From Synergistaceae bacterium (GTDB lineage Bacteria > Synergistota > Synergistia > Synergistales > Aminobacteriaceae): DNA of 64,000 nt. Shown in pieces: positions 8,035-18,217 of this stretch. Positions within the stretch are counted from its first letter, which is position 1. Each line of letters opens with the position of its first letter. The translations under genes were made by a program, and so were the position numbers. The stretch is from positions 25,154 through 89,153 of the forward strand of contig JAFSKV010000063.1 in the NCBI GenBank assembly GCA_017448795.1, read 5' to 3'. The notes beneath the pieces were generated by a model. The model was given only the letters and a program-made list of their open reading frames with translations. It was not told the origin of the DNA and ran no database searches.

Positions 8035-8919
8035 ATGTTTGTCAGCATGACAGGCTACGGCAGCAAGTCCCACGAATTTCCATGGGGTACAGTCAAGTTT
8101 GAGCTGTCCTCCGTCAACCACAAGTACCAAGACTTCAGCGTCAGGCTCCCCCGCGAACTGTCATCCCTTGAGAACCGAATCCTCGCCATCCTCAGAAACA
8201 ACATCGCCCGCGGGAAGGTCAAGCTGTCAGCCGAAATCACCTACAACCCCGGCGCGAACCTGCCAGCCCTCGACAATGACGGCCTCAGCGTCCTCATCAG
8301 CCAGGCACGGAGCATCGCCAAGCGCAACAACCTTGAAGTGGCACGGGACATAACCAGCTTCCTGATGATACCGGGAGTCTTGGACGAGTCCGGGAATGTA
8401 GCTGAGGAAGCCGCCCTTGAGTCCCCCGAAATATGGGACAGGCTCGCGTTTGACGCTGTGGACTCGCTCCTTGAGATGAAGAAGGCTGAAGGCGAAAAGC
8501 TCCGTGAGAACGTGGACGCTGAAATGTCCCGGCTTGAGGACATAGCAGACTCGCTCAAATACCGCTGGACTGTGGCGCAGGATGAGGCTATCGAGGGGCT
8601 GAGGTCGCGTATTGAGTCGGTCATGGAGCATTATGCCCTTGAGGTTGACGACGCAAGAATCGCGCAGGAAGTCGCCCTTTTGTCGGACAAGTGGGACGTG
8701 TCAGAGGAGCTTGCACGGCTTGAGGCTCACACGGGGAAATTCCGGCAGGTCATGGATGAGCCTTCGTGCGGGAAAAAGCTGGATTTCCTCGTTCAGGAGA
8801 TGAACAGGGAGATCAACACGATGGGGAGCAAGGTCAACGATGCCGAGTTCAGATGGGGAGTCGTTGAGGCTAAAACGTGCGTTGAAAGAATACGCGAGCA
8901 GATACAGAACATAGAATGA
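8035..8919 (+). CDS. yicC: YicC family endoribonuclease-like protein
   Basis: A 294-residue protein with the N-terminal MTGYG signature and the C-terminal region EMNREINTMGSKVNDAE that define the YicC family (YicC-like N domain plus DUF1732). Escherichia coli YicC has been reported as an endoribonuclease acting on small RNA. The middle of the protein is predicted to be largely helical. It sits immediately before gmk with an overlapping ATGATG, a conserved arrangement. Confidence 0.92.
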   Translation: MFVSMTGYGSKSHEFPWGTVKFELSSVNHKYQDFSVRLPRELSSLENRILAILRNNIARGKVKLSAEITYNPGANLPALDNDGLSVLISQARSIAKRNNLEVARDITSFLMIPGVLDESGNVAEEAALESPEIWDRLAFDAVDSLLEMKKAEGEKLRENVDAEMSRLEDIADSLKYRWTVAQDEAIEGLRSRIESVMEHYALEVDDARIAQEVALLSDKWDVSEELARLEAHTGKFRQVMDEPSCGKKLDFLVQEMNREINTMGSKVNDAEFRWGVVEAKTCVERIREQIQNIE

Positions 8920-9467
8920 TGAAGACAGGAAGATTATTCGTGCTTTCAGGCCCAAGCGGAGTCGGCAAAGGCACCCTCAGAGAACACGCCCTCAATAACG
9001 CCCCCAATCTCACATACTCCATATCATGCACGACACGCAAGCCCCGTGAAGGTGAGACTGACGGTGTGGAATACAGGTTCATATCGCGGGAAAAGTTCAC
9101 GGAAGGAATCTCGCGGGGACTCTTCCTAGAATACGCCCACGTTCACGAGGACTATTACGGGACACTGAGGGCTGATGTTGAACGTGAGCTTGAGGTCGGC
9201 CATGACGTGCTGCTTGAGATTGACGTTCAGGGGGCTTTGCAGGTCAGGGAGAAGATGCCCGGAGCTGTGCTGATATTCGTCGCCCCGCCTAGCGTTGAGG
9301 CACTGGAGCAGAGACTCAGAGGGCGCGGGACTGAAGCCGCCGGAAGCCTGAGCGTGAGGCTCGCAAACGCAGAGAAGGAACTGGCCATGAAGGATGAGTA
9401 TGATTACGTGATAGTGAACGATGATTTGGACACGGCATGTGAGGAGCTTCGGAAGATAATACTATGA
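8916..9467 (+). CDS. gmk: Guanylate kinase
   Basis: Converts GMP to GDP with ATP. The P-loop is SGPSGVGKGT near residues 10-19; the GMP-binding stretch STTRKPREGE is present in the form SCTTRKPREGE. At 183 residues it is slightly shorter than the roughly 205 usual for the family, ending soon after the YVIVNDDLD segment. It overlaps yicC upstream and the next gene downstream by 4 bases. Confidence 0.95.
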   Translation: MMKTGRLFVLSGPSGVGKGTLREHALNNAPNLTYSISCTTRKPREGETDGVEYRFISREKFTEGISRGLFLEYAHVHEDYYGTLRADVERELEVGHDVLLEIDVQGALQVREKMPGAVLIFVAPPSVEALEQRLRGRGTEAAGSLSVRLANAEKELAMKDEYDYVIVNDDLDTACEELRKIIL

Positions 9468-9910
9468 CTGCTGACAGGATATTGCGCTGGGTGCTTTTCT
9501 GCGCGGGGATAATCACGGCGATATTCGCGGGCTACATGTTCAGCGAGGGAAGAATCGACTGGGGGGCGGCTTGGCTTGCGGTTACTGTGGGATTCCTGAC
9601 GTTCGCGACAAGGATCAGCGGGGGCAGATCGTCAGCGGCCTCATCATCTGACGACGGGAACAAGGAGCTTCACGACATGGCCATACTCATAGCCGACACA
9701 GCGGTAGCAACACTCAAGAACATTGGCAGGACGATTCCACCCGGCACGAAGGAGATTGACGAGCTCGAAGAGAAGGTGAACAGCTTCCTTGACGTTATGC
9801 CCGTGAGCGGGGAGGAACGGCAGGAGTTCGCGGAAGAGTTTGACCGTCTCCGTAACAGAACGAGGCGCAACGAGGGCGGAAGGGCATTGATGAGGAGCGC
9901 AAGGCTTTGA
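9464..9910 (+). CDS. Small membrane protein of unknown function
   Basis: The 148-residue product has two hydrophobic helices near the N-terminus (about residues 8-26 and 34-50), then a Ser-rich linker and a charged, probably cytoplasmic, helical tail ending in a basic stretch (RNRTRRNEGG). I do not recognise a family. The ATG overlaps the gmk stop (ATGA) and ftsH begins 53 bases later, so it belongs to the operon. Confidence 0.75.
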   Translation: MTADRILRWVLFCAGIITAIFAGYMFSEGRIDWGAAWLAVTVGFLTFATRISGGRSSAASSSDDGNKELHDMAILIADTAVATLKNIGRTIPPGTKEIDELEEKVNSFLDVMPVSGEERQEFAEEFDRLRNRTRRNEGGRALMRSARL

Positions 9911-9963
9911 CCGACATAGACAGAAGCGCAAGACTTTAACCAACCCCAACAGGAGATTTTCAT

Positions 9964-11853
9964 ATGAATAAAGGACAGAAATTTTCGGTTTGGTATTTCC
10001 TAATCGCGATGATTGTTGCGTGGCTTTTCTCGGAATACGTCTACAAGCCCTACACTGAGAGCAAAACAGAAGTCCCTTACAGCGAGTTTCTTGCTGACCT
10101 TAACGCCGGGAACATCGAGAACGCTGACATAACAGACTCACGCATAGTTTACGCCCTCAAGGAGAACGTAAGCCCCGACAAACGCCCCATAGTCGACGGA
10201 AAAATACTGACCTCCAGGCGCGCCAAGTCCCAGGACAACATCAAAAGCGTCGTCAAGCTCCTTGACCCGTACCTGATTGAGAGGCTCGCCAGCGCGGATA
10301 TAAAGTTCGGCGGAATTGCCCAGCGCGACAGCATAATTGATCTCATCATGGGGATAATACTCCCGATGCTGCCGCTAATAATAATCTGGTACTTCATCTT
10401 CAGGAACATGCACGGAGGAACAGGCGGGGGGATATTCTCGTTCGGACGGAGCAAGGCCAAAGAGCTCCAGGGCGAAATGAGCGGGGTACACTTCAGCGAC
10501 ATAGGCGGGGCAGGCGAAGCAGAAGTAGAGCTGCGTGAAATCATAGACTTCCTCAAAGACCCCAAACGCTTCGACAAGTTCGGCGCGAAACTGCCCAGGG
10601 GAGTCCTGCTTGTCGGCCCTCCCGGAACAGGCAAGACTCTCCTCGCCAAGGCCTGCGCGGGTGAGGCGGGAGTCCCGTTCTTCTTCATCACCGGCTCAAG
10701 TTTTGTGGAAATGTTCGTTGGAGTCGGCGCGGCAAGAGTGAGAGACCTTTTCGAGCAGGCAAAGAAGAAAGCCCCCTGCATCATCTTTGTTGACGAGATC
10801 GACGCTATAGGGCAGGCCAGGATGCGCAACTTCAACAGCAACTCAGAGCAGGAAGCCACGCTCAACCAGCTGCTCGCGGAAATGGACGGCTTTGAGACCA
10901 ACAACGGAGTCGTCATCATGGGCGCGACAAACAGGCCTGAAATTCTCGACCAAGCACTATTGAGGCCGGGAAGGTTTGACAGACAGATTCAGGTTGTCCT
11001 GCCGACTGAGGAAGGACGCGAGGAGATACTCAAGATTCACACAAAGAAGCTCCCTCTTGACCCGTCAATAAGCCTGCGTTCAATCGCTAAGGTTACGCCC
11101 GGCTTCTCTGGAGCTGACCTAGCCAACATCGCAAATGAAGCCTCACTCCTCGCCGCCCGGAGAAAAGCCGATAAAGTGTCGATGAATGATTTTGACCTGG
11201 CAATAGAGCGCGTTGTTGCCGGACTCCAGCGCAAGACCCCCCTGACTCCCGAAGTCCGCAGGAAAGTAGCCTACCACGAGTCAGGACATGCGTTAGTGTC
11301 ATGCTACCTGCCAGGCTCTGACCCCGTCCACAAAGTCAGCATCATCCCCACGACAAAGGGCGCGCTGGGCTACACCCTCAACATGCCGACGGAAGACAAG
11401 TATCTTGTTACTGAGGCTGAACTCCGCACACGGATGGCGGTGATGCTGGGCGGAAGAGCGGCGGAGCTTTTGGTGTTCTCTGAAGCGTCAACAGGAGCAT
11501 CTAATGACCTTGAGCGGGCTACTGAGACTGCCCGGAGGATGGTTACCGAGTTCGGGATGTCTGAGAAGCTGGGGCCTGTGCGTTACGCGTCGCCGTCAAT
11601 GATGTATCTTGCAGGAGGAGCTGAGGTGAGGAATGATGTAGGGGACGGGACAGCGGAAATTATTGACGCGGAAATACGGCGGCTTGTCCATGAGGCTCAA
11701 GAGAAGGCCGAGACGATTCTCCGCGAACATGAGAAGATACTTCATGAGGTTGCGGGGGTCTTGCAGGACAAGGAAGTAATCAACAGCGACGAAATCAAGG
11801 CCATTGTTGACCGGGAGAAGGAAGAAGCCGAAGCCGGGAACGTAACGCAGTAA
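9964..11853 (+). CDS. ftsH: ATP-dependent zinc metalloprotease FtsH
   Basis: A 629-residue membrane AAA+ protease that degrades misassembled membrane proteins and short-lived regulators. Two transmembrane helices (about residues 8-26 and 122-142) flank a periplasmic domain. The AAA module has Walker A GPPGTGKT near residue 217 and Walker [10 protein letters not shown]; the second region of homology is [20 protein letters not shown] split over the usual positions. The protease site is HESGH near residue 437, with the third zinc ligand in [13 protein letters not shown]. The AAA pore motif [10 protein letters not shown] is present. A terminator follows. Confidence 0.97.
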   Translation: MNKGQKFSVWYFLIAMIVAWLFSEYVYKPYTESKTEVPYSEFLADLNAGNIENADITDSRIVYALKENVSPDKRPIVDGKILTSRRAKSQDNIKSVVKLLDPYLIERLASADIKFGGIAQRDSIIDLIMGIILPMLPLIIIWYFIFRNMHGGTGGGIFSFGRSKAKELQGEMSGVHFSDIGGAGEAEVELREIIDFLKDPKRFDKFGAKLPRGVLLVGPPGTGKTLLAKACAGEAGVPFFFITGSSFVEMFVGVGAARVRDLFEQAKKKAPCIIFVDEIDAIGQARMRNFNSNSEQEATLNQLLAEMDGFETNNGVVIMGATNRPEILDQALLRPGRFDRQIQVVLPTEEGREEILKIHTKKLPLDPSISLRSIAKVTPGFSGADLANIANEASLLAARRKADKVSMNDFDLAIERVVAGLQRKTPLTPEVRRKVAYHESGHALVSCYLPGSDPVHKVSIIPTTKGALGYTLNMPTEDKYLVTEAELRTRMAVMLGGRAAELLVFSEASTGASNDLERATETARRMVTEFGMSEKLGPVRYASPSMMYLAGGAEVRNDVGDGTAEIIDAEIRRLVHEAQEKAETILREHEKILHEVAGVLQDKEVINSDEIKAIVDREKEEAEAGNVTQ

Positions 11854-11868
11854 TCACAAGAAAATATT

Positions 11869-11903
11869 ATGCCTCTTCTGTGAAAGCAGGGGGGCATTTT
11901 TTT
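11869..11903 (+). terminator. Rho-independent terminator after ftsH
   Basis: The hairpin arms at about 11869-11876 and 11890-11897 (ATGCC paired with GGCAT, extended by G-C and G-U pairs) are followed by seven T ending at 11903. Confidence 0.7.
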
Positions 11904-11909
11904 GTATGC

Positions 11910-11915
11910 TATAAT
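11910..11915 (+). promoter_or_regulatory. Candidate -10 box before the Ig-repeat gene
   Basis: TATAAT lies 36 bases before the ATG at 11952, immediately after the ftsH terminator. The -35 region would overlap the T-run, and no consensus is visible. Confidence 0.45.
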
Positions 11916-11951
11916 CGCTGGCACATATCCCAAATAAACAGGTGATTATAC

Positions 11952-13856
11952 ATGAGAAGAGGAAGATTCATGACGCTCTGCGCGGCTCTCGTGATGATGC
12001 TCTGCGGGGCTGCATGGGCAAAACTTGCGGACGACATGACCATATCCGGCAATTTCGCCAAAGGTTACACGGTCAACAACTGGTATTCTGAGAGCGTAAC
12101 AGTGTCAGGCGGTGTTACTGATTACACGTTCAACATCACGGAAGGTGAATTGCCTCCGGGATTCTTCATTCGTCAGAATGGATCGCAATTCTGCCTTGAA
12201 GGAATCCCTGACACCGCCGGGACGTGGACGTTCAAGCTGAGAGTTACAGACAGAAGGGACTGCTACGTTGAGCGGGAATTGTCGGTAACGGTTGACGCTG
12301 AGAGCTGCAAGGCTGATGATATGTCGCTGTCCGGGGCGTTCACGGCTTCGGGTGAGACCGGGACGTGGTACGAGAGCGATATAACGGTCAGCGGAGGGAC
12401 TTCGGATTACACGTTCAACATTTCCGGGACTATTCCGCCGGGTCTGTATATACGGCAGTCAGGAAGCAGCTTCTACCTTGAGGGTATTCCGACACAGGCA
12501 GGGGATAACACGTTCGTTCTGAGGGTAACGGACAGGCGTAACTCATACGCGGAGATAAGCAATACCATAAGCATCACAGCGGGGGATTACACTGCTCCTG
12601 CGCTTGCTGAGGACATGGCCATTACAGGAGACATTGCCACAAACAGGAGAGTGAACGAGAGCTATTCCAGCGGTGTTAATCTCAGCGGCTATGATGACAG
12701 CACCGTGTGGAGCGTGGTCAGCGGGACATTGCCGCCGGGACTGTATTACTCAGGCGGCAGGTATGGCTGTTCTTTCTACGGTATACCCAACGCAGGAGGC
12801 ACATACAGCTTCACACTTAGGGCGGTCAACAGCAAGAACAAGTACGTTGAGAGGCCGTTTGTCATCAAGATCAATGATGAGCCGTATGAAGCTGAAGACA
12901 TGTCGATAACGGGGGATTTCACGACCAACAAAATGGTCAACGAAAATTTCGGCAGCTATGTGAACGTCAACGGCTGCGACGGAACTGTATACTGGTCAGT
13001 TGTTGGCGGCAGTCTTCCTCCGGGATTGTCATTGTCAGGACAAAACTGGGGGTGTTACCTTCAAGGCATACCCAACAAGGGCGGCACATACTCATTCACG
13101 CTGAGAGCAACAGACAGCAGGAATGCTTACGTTGAGAGGCCGTTCACCGTCAAGATAAATGATGCTCCTTATGAGGGAGCTGACATGTCGGTTACGGGGG
13201 ACTTCACTACAGGTGTCAGGGTCAACGAGAGCTATTACAGCAGTGTAAGTGTCGGCGGCTATGAAGGCTATGTGTACTGGTCGCTTATGAGCGGGAGTCT
13301 TCCTGACGGGTTATCGCTGAGGCCGTCGGGGTCAACAGTATACCTTCAAGGCATAACCAATAAGGGAGGCACATACACATTCATACTCAGGGCAACCGAC
13401 AGCAGGAACGCCTACATTGAGCGGTCATTCACGGTGAAGATCAACGATACTCCGTACAAGGATGAGTCTATGTTAATCAGCGGCAGCTTTGACACGGGCA
13501 AGAATGCAGGAGAAGAATACTACAGCTACGTGAGCCTCGGAAGTTACGAGGGGATTCCATATTGGTCGCTGGCAGGCGGTACGATTCCTCATGGTTTGTC
13601 ATTGAGGCCGTCAGGTTCTACAGCATATATCCGCGGCATTCCCAACACGCCCGGAACATACACATTCACACTCAGGGCAACAGACTACCGCAACGCATAC
13701 ACAGAGCGCGAGTTCACCATAACCATAAACGGCGACGCACCGTCAGACCCAACTTCGACAACCGATATGTCATTGAGCGGGATATTTGCCGAGGGCTACA
13801 CGGTCAGCACGTGGTATTCAAGCAATGTGCAGGTCAGCGGCGGAACATCTGATTAA
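11952..13856 (+). CDS. Secreted Ig-like repeat protein, N-terminal part (ends at a premature TAA)
   Basis: The signal peptide is MRRGRFMTLCAALVMMLCGAAWA, with likely cleavage after AWA (shown here split: basic n-region, hydrophobic core, A-x-A). Then come modules of about 90 residues, each opening with DMxITGxF and carrying SGSLPPGL, GIPNKGGTYTF and AxDxRNxYVER blocks. These resemble putative Ig (He_PIG-type) domains of bacterial surface proteins. Six complete modules precede a seventh that is cut by TAA at 13854-13856, where sister modules have a Tyr codon (SDYTF). The same frame continues without further interruption to 16958. The ATG has AGGTGA upstream. Function is probably extracellular binding or adhesion, inferred only from architecture. 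Confidence 0.85.
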   Translation: MRRGRFMTLCAALVMMLCGAAWAKLADDMTISGNFAKGYTVNNWYSESVTVSGGVTDYTFNITEGELPPGFFIRQNGSQFCLEGIPDTAGTWTFKLRVTDRRDCYVERELSVTVDAESCKADDMSLSGAFTASGETGTWYESDITVSGGTSDYTFNISGTIPPGLYIRQSGSSFYLEGIPTQAGDNTFVLRVTDRRNSYAEISNTISITAGDYTAPALAEDMAITGDIATNRRVNESYSSGVNLSGYDDSTVWSVVSGTLPPGLYYSGGRYGCSFYGIPNAGGTYSFTLRAVNSKNKYVERPFVIKINDEPYEAEDMSITGDFTTNKMVNENFGSYVNVNGCDGTVYWSVVGGSLPPGLSLSGQNWGCYLQGIPNKGGTYSFTLRATDSRNAYVERPFTVKINDAPYEGADMSVTGDFTTGVRVNESYYSSVSVGGYEGYVYWSLMSGSLPDGLSLRPSGSTVYLQGITNKGGTYTFILRATDSRNAYIERSFTVKINDTPYKDESMLISGSFDTGKNAGEEYYSYVSLGSYEGIPYWSLAGGTIPHGLSLRPSGSTAYIRGIPNTPGTYTFTLRATDYRNAYTEREFTITINGDAPSDPTSTTDMSLSGIFAEGYTVSTWYSSNVQVSGGTSD

Positions 13857-13973
13857 ACGTTCAAGATTACGGGCGGCTCACTTCCTCCGGGATTCTACGT
13901 CAGGCAGGACGGCTCATATTTCTACCTTGAGGGCATCCCCAGCACAGCAGGTACATACACCTTCAAGCTGAGA

Positions 13974-16958
13974 GTGATTGACCAGCGCAGCACTTACGCC
14001 GAACGTGAGTTTACCGTGAAGATTAACGGCGAGCATTACAGCACAACCGACATGTCTATAACGGGGAAATTCCCGGACGCTTACACGATCAACCCGTGGT
14101 ACTCGAACTATGTGCAGGTCAACGGCGGAGTCAGCGATTACACTTTCAGCGTAACAAGCGGCGCGCTTCCTCCCGGATTCTTCATCAGGCAGGAAGGCTC
14201 ATATTTCTACCTTGAGGGAATCCCAAACAAGCCGGGAACATACACATTCGGCCTTCAGGTTACGGACAGGCGCAACGCATACACTGAGCGTACATTCACC
14301 ATGACCGTCAACGGGGAAGAAAGTCCCGAACCGACTCCTTCTGACCCGGTCAGGATAGTTACATCATCACTCCCGAACGGCAAAGACGGAGAAGATTACA
14401 GCGCGGCAATCACGGCAACGGGCGGCACAGGCTACGGGCTGACGTGGATAATCACCGGGCTTCCTGACGGACTGAGCTACACCACAAGCGGGAATACCTG
14501 CACAATCAGCGGCAAACATTCAACAGGAGGAGCTACCGTAACTTACGCCGTCAATATCAATGTCGCCGATACTGAGACCGAGGACTCCAAGAGTTTCACG
14601 CTCACGGTTGAAGGCGGAAGCATCACAGACCCGATCACTATAACGACCGACTCACTTCCAAGCGGCGGAACAGGCGAGGAATACAGCCAGACTCTCACAG
14701 CAACAGGAACAGTAACATCATGGGCGGTAACAAGCGGAGACCTTCCGGCGGAACTCACACTAGACACCACAACAGGAACTATCAGCGGCACAATCTCAGG
14801 CACTGCCGCGGGGGACAGCGACGCTCTGAGTTACACGTTCGACGTAACGGCTTCCAATTCTTCAACATCAGCCGTCAAAACATTCACGCTTCTGATCTAT
14901 AAGTCCATCACAGTACTTACTGAGACTCTCCCGAACGCAACAGTAGGCACGGAATATTCAGCCTCAATTGAAGCGTCAGGCGGACATGTTACAGCCTGGG
15001 TGCTTAAACCCGCCGCCAATGTCCCGGAATGGCTCAAGTACTCCAACAACAACAACATACTAAGCATCTGGGGGACTCCTACAACAACAGGGACTTACAC
15101 ATTCATTTCCGACTGCGGGAATGTTTACTGCGGCTGCCAGAAAACTTTCACCCTCACAGTTGACCCAAAGCCAGCACCAGCCCTCAAGCCCAAAATCTCA
15201 ATCCCAAAGGGCAGAAGCCTCTACCTTGCCGGACAAACCTACTCCATCAAGCCCACAGTAACAGGAACAGCCCCAATCACATGGGCGGTAACAGGGACTC
15301 TTCCTCCGGGCTTCACGTTCGACACGTCAACAGGCGAAATCGGCGGCACTCTCACGGCCGCAGACGAGGGGAAATATGCCTTCGTTCACATGCCCTACAC
15401 ATTCACGGTCAGCGCGGCAAACAGGGCAGGAACTGACAGCGCGGAAATCTTCATCCCGGTGTATTACCCGGCTGACATAATCACGGATTCAACACTTCCG
15501 CCAGCAACAAAGAACGCCAGTTACAGCACAGAGATCACGGCAGAAGGTACGGAGTTTTCCATGAACTGGAAGAAGACCGACGGGAATCTGCCCAGGGGTC
15601 TCACGCTGTCGATGAACAAAGGCAGAAGGACTTGCTCAATCACTGGCAGCCCGGCTGAAACAGGCACGTTCACATTCACGCTGAAGCTCTCGAACATCGC
15701 AGGATTCGCTGAGACACAGAAGACATTTACCCTGACCGTGAACGACGACAGCGACACAGAGACAGGAAAGCCCGAAATCACGACTGAGACTCTACAGGAC
15801 GGCGAGACAGGAACGGCATATGTGGCAGTCCTCGAAGCAGCAGGACAGAAGCCCATCACTTGGAGCAAATCCGGGTCATTCCCCAAAGGTCTCAAGCTCG
15901 ACAAGTACGGGACAATAATCGGCGTTCCGTCAAAGGCAGGCACTTACACATTCACAGTGAAGGCCAAGAACAGGAAGGGTACAGTCTCCAAGAAATTCAC
16001 CGTAACAGTAACAGGCGATGAGTACAAGAAGCCCAAGATCACGACAAAGGCAATCCCCGCCGCGTCAGTGAACCAAGCATACAGCTTCCAGCTCAGCGCA
16101 GCAGGCACTAACACTGACTCATGCCCGATAACGTGGAGCCTTGTCGGCAATAAATACCCGTCGGGAATGTACCTCACTGAAGACGGGCTGCTTACAGGTA
16201 TCCCGAAAGAGGCCGGAAAGTTCACCGTCAAAGTCAAGGCCGAAAACAATATGGGTTCAGCGACAAAATCCTACTCCATCAAAGTCAGCGGTCTAAAGCC
16301 CGAAATAGTGAACGAGAATCTCCCGGCAGGAATAACAGGACTAGCGTACACTTCACAGCTTCTTGCTGACGGTTCAGACCCCATAACGTGGAGCAAGTCA
16401 GGAAAATTCCCGTCAGGCCTGAAACTCGCTCCCAAGACTGGCGAAATCACAGGGACTCCCAAGAAGGCCGGGACTTACAGCTTCACGGTTACCGCCAAGA
16501 ACAAATACGGCAAGGACACGCGGGATTTCGTGATTGTCGTCGGCACTGTGTCTGACTCCGACGAAACTTCAGAGCCGGAAGAAACCATCACAGGGACTCC
16601 TTCAGCTTTCACGGACAGCGCAGGAACGCTCCCGGAAATCACGCAGGATGACTCACAGCCTGAGACTTACGGCCATGAAACCGAGCTTGACATGTGGGTT
16701 GTGAGCGGGGACGAGGAACTAAGAGGCGAGATCTACGTACCTGAAGGCAGGCCTGTAACGTTCATGATTGCTTCATGGCCGGGAGGCTTTGATGACGCTG
16801 AAGTGTATATTGCGGACGAGGCTCTTGCGCTTGAAGTTGCTGATGATGGGACGTTCACACTTCCGGGCGAATTGGTGAGTGATGAGTTCGTGATTTACGT
16901 CATGGCCGGAAATACCAAGACCATCGAGCTTTACATCGTCGCAGAACAGGAAGACTAA
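13974..16958 (+). CDS. Secreted Ig-like repeat protein, C-terminal part after the premature stop
   Basis: This is the in-frame continuation of the gene that starts at 11952; the coding sense resumes directly at 13857, and 13974 is only the first GTG. It holds the rest of module 7, module 8, then about eight shorter He_PIG-type modules of the form ITTxxLPxGxxGxxY ... PITWSxSGxxPxGL ... GTPxxAGTYTFTVxAxN. A Ser/Glu-rich linker leads to a final unrelated domain (VVSGDEELRGEIYVPEG onward). No LPxTG or membrane anchor is visible. There is no ribosome binding site or signal peptide of its own, so without stop readthrough this half should not be secreted. Together the two parts would make about 1668 residues. 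Confidence 0.75.
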   Translation: MIDQRSTYAEREFTVKINGEHYSTTDMSITGKFPDAYTINPWYSNYVQVNGGVSDYTFSVTSGALPPGFFIRQEGSYFYLEGIPNKPGTYTFGLQVTDRRNAYTERTFTMTVNGEESPEPTPSDPVRIVTSSLPNGKDGEDYSAAITATGGTGYGLTWIITGLPDGLSYTTSGNTCTISGKHSTGGATVTYAVNINVADTETEDSKSFTLTVEGGSITDPITITTDSLPSGGTGEEYSQTLTATGTVTSWAVTSGDLPAELTLDTTTGTISGTISGTAAGDSDALSYTFDVTASNSSTSAVKTFTLLIYKSITVLTETLPNATVGTEYSASIEASGGHVTAWVLKPAANVPEWLKYSNNNNILSIWGTPTTTGTYTFISDCGNVYCGCQKTFTLTVDPKPAPALKPKISIPKGRSLYLAGQTYSIKPTVTGTAPITWAVTGTLPPGFTFDTSTGEIGGTLTAADEGKYAFVHMPYTFTVSAANRAGTDSAEIFIPVYYPADIITDSTLPPATKNASYSTEITAEGTEFSMNWKKTDGNLPRGLTLSMNKGRRTCSITGSPAETGTFTFTLKLSNIAGFAETQKTFTLTVNDDSDTETGKPEITTETLQDGETGTAYVAVLEAAGQKPITWSKSGSFPKGLKLDKYGTIIGVPSKAGTYTFTVKAKNRKGTVSKKFTVTVTGDEYKKPKITTKAIPAASVNQAYSFQLSAAGTNTDSCPITWSLVGNKYPSGMYLTEDGLLTGIPKEAGKFTVKVKAENNMGSATKSYSIKVSGLKPEIVNENLPAGITGLAYTSQLLADGSDPITWSKSGKFPSGLKLAPKTGEITGTPKKAGTYSFTVTAKNKYGKDTRDFVIVVGTVSDSDETSEPEETITGTPSAFTDSAGTLPEITQDDSQPETYGHETELDMWVVSGDEELRGEIYVPEGRPVTFMIASWPGGFDDAEVYIADEALALEVADDGTFTLPGELVSDEFVIYVMAGNTKTIELYIVAEQED

Positions 16959-16971
16959 CAGGCAATAACGG

Positions 16972-17004
16972 GGGGGGTATCTCTAGCAGGTACTCCCCTT
17001 TTTC
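16972..17004 (+). terminator. Rho-independent terminator after the Ig-repeat gene
   Basis: A G-rich 5' arm (within the G8 run at 16970-16977) pairs with TACTCCCC (8 bp, one G-U), followed by five T. It overlaps the 3' end of the convergent laccase-domain gene. Confidence 0.6.
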
Positions 17005-17654
17005 ATGCTCACAAGAAGCGTCATCCTTTCGTGAATATCCCCGCCCCTGTACGAGTAACAGCGCGAGTCAGCCAGCGTATTTATCCCTGAGACCGCGACA
17101 TTCCCCCCGCTGAGTCCGGCATCAAGAAGCTGGCTTCTGATTTCCCCCGCAAGGTCAAAATACACCCTCTCACCGTCAGCACTGAAATTCTCCCGGTGAA
17201 ACGCCTCAACAGCCTTTACCGTCCATTCATCGCCCGCCTTCCTGAAATACTCACGCCCTATGCACGGCCCTACCCACGCATGAGCCTCACTTACAGAGTC
17301 AGCCCCGAAAATCTCACGCGCAATCCTGAGTCCCTCGCGCGAAATGTTGAGGACAGTACCCTTGCAGCCTGAGTGAAGCAGCATGACCCACGCCGGGCGA
17401 ATCCCCCATATCATCACGGGCGCGCAGTCAGCGAACCTCAATGAGGCCTGAACGTCCGGGACTGTCAGCAGTACTCCGTCAGCCTCCGGGCGCAATGGCA
17501 GGGAGATTTCCGGGACAGTCTCAGCGTCAGCAACGAGAATATTCCTGCCGTGAACCTGAGAGGGCATGACGTGAGGAAGCCGGGAGTCCGTTATGACCGT
17601 CTCACCCCTCATGAAGAATGACGCGGAAATGTTGCCGGGAGTCTCTATTCTCAT
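16983..17654 (-). CDS. pgeF: Laccase-domain (YfiH/PgeF/LACC1) protein
   Basis: A 223-residue member of the Cu-oxidase_4/DUF152 family. Bacterial members have been described as purine nucleoside phosphorylase or as a peptidoglycan-editing factor (PgeF). The expected metal ligands are visible: H in [13 protein letters not shown] in RFADCAPVM, and H in [13 protein letters not shown]. The start overlaps the stop of the macrodomain gene upstream on the same strand, so the two are coupled. Confidence 0.85.
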   Translation of the reverse strand: MRIETPGNISASFFMRGETVITDSRLPHVMPSQVHGRNILVADAETVPEISLPLRPEADGVLLTVPDVQASLRFADCAPVMIWGIRPAWVMLLHSGCKGTVLNISREGLRIAREIFGADSVSEAHAWVGPCIGREYFRKAGDEWTVKAVEAFHRENFSADGERVYFDLAGEIRSQLLDAGLSGGNVAVSGINTLADSRCYSYRGGDIHERMTLLVSMKKGSTC

Positions 17655-18157
17655 TCCGCAAGCTCCGGGAAAATTTCACGCGCGAGTTTCATCACATCGT
17701 CATCAAGAACAGCAAGCGTTATGTCCATCTCATCACTTCCGGGAAATTCGCGGATTGATTTCACCGCTATCTTCAGAGCGTCAGGCTTTGGGTAACCGTA
17801 AATCCCCGCCGAAATCAGAGGGAATGCCAGCGACTTGCACCCGTTCTTTTCTGCCAGCCTAAGCGAGTTCTCGTAGCATGACCGCAGGAGTCCGGGTTCG
17901 CCGTGCTTTCCTCCCTGCCACCTTGGGCCGACAGCGTGGATGATGAACTTTGCCGGGAGATTGCAGCCACGTGTGATTTTCGCGCCTCCTGTCCTGCATC
18001 CTCCGAGGGTCTTGCATTCCTCCAGAAGCTCCGGGCCCGCGGCTTTGTGGATTGCCCCGTCGACTCCTCCGCCCCCTAAGAGACTCTGATTCGCAGCGTT
18101 CACGATTGCGTCAACATTGAGCGCGGTAATATCTGCCTTGATTATTCGAAGCGGCAT
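17651..18157 (-). CDS. Macrodomain protein (O-acetyl-ADP-ribose deacetylase type)
   Basis: A 168-residue stand-alone macrodomain of the MacroD/YmdB type. The ADP-ribose-binding motifs are [22 protein letters not shown] (seen in pieces: NAANQSL and GGGGVDGAI) and, later, [13 protein letters not shown]. Related proteins remove ADP-ribose from proteins or hydrolyse O-acetyl-ADP-ribose. It is co-directional and overlapping by 4 bases with the laccase-domain gene. Confidence 0.92.
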   Translation of the reverse strand: MPLRIIKADITALNVDAIVNAANQSLLGGGGVDGAIHKAAGPELLEECKTLGGCRTGGAKITRGCNLPAKFIIHAVGPRWQGGKHGEPGLLRSCYENSLRLAEKNGCKSLAFPLISAGIYGYPKPDALKIAVKSIREFPGSDEMDITLAVLDDDVMKLAREIFPELAE

Positions 18158-18217
18158 TATGATTTCTCCTTTGTGTGTTAAGATTGCCGGGAATTTTGTT
18201 ACTGGGGGGAATTGTAC

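Noticed and set aside
12673..12909. Alternative-frame ORFs inside the Ig-repeat gene
   Set aside because: They arise from repeat sequence read in other frames and have no start signals.
16970..16977. G8 run as another contingency tract
   Set aside because: It is intergenic and forms the 5' arm of a terminator hairpin, so length change would not alter a reading frame.
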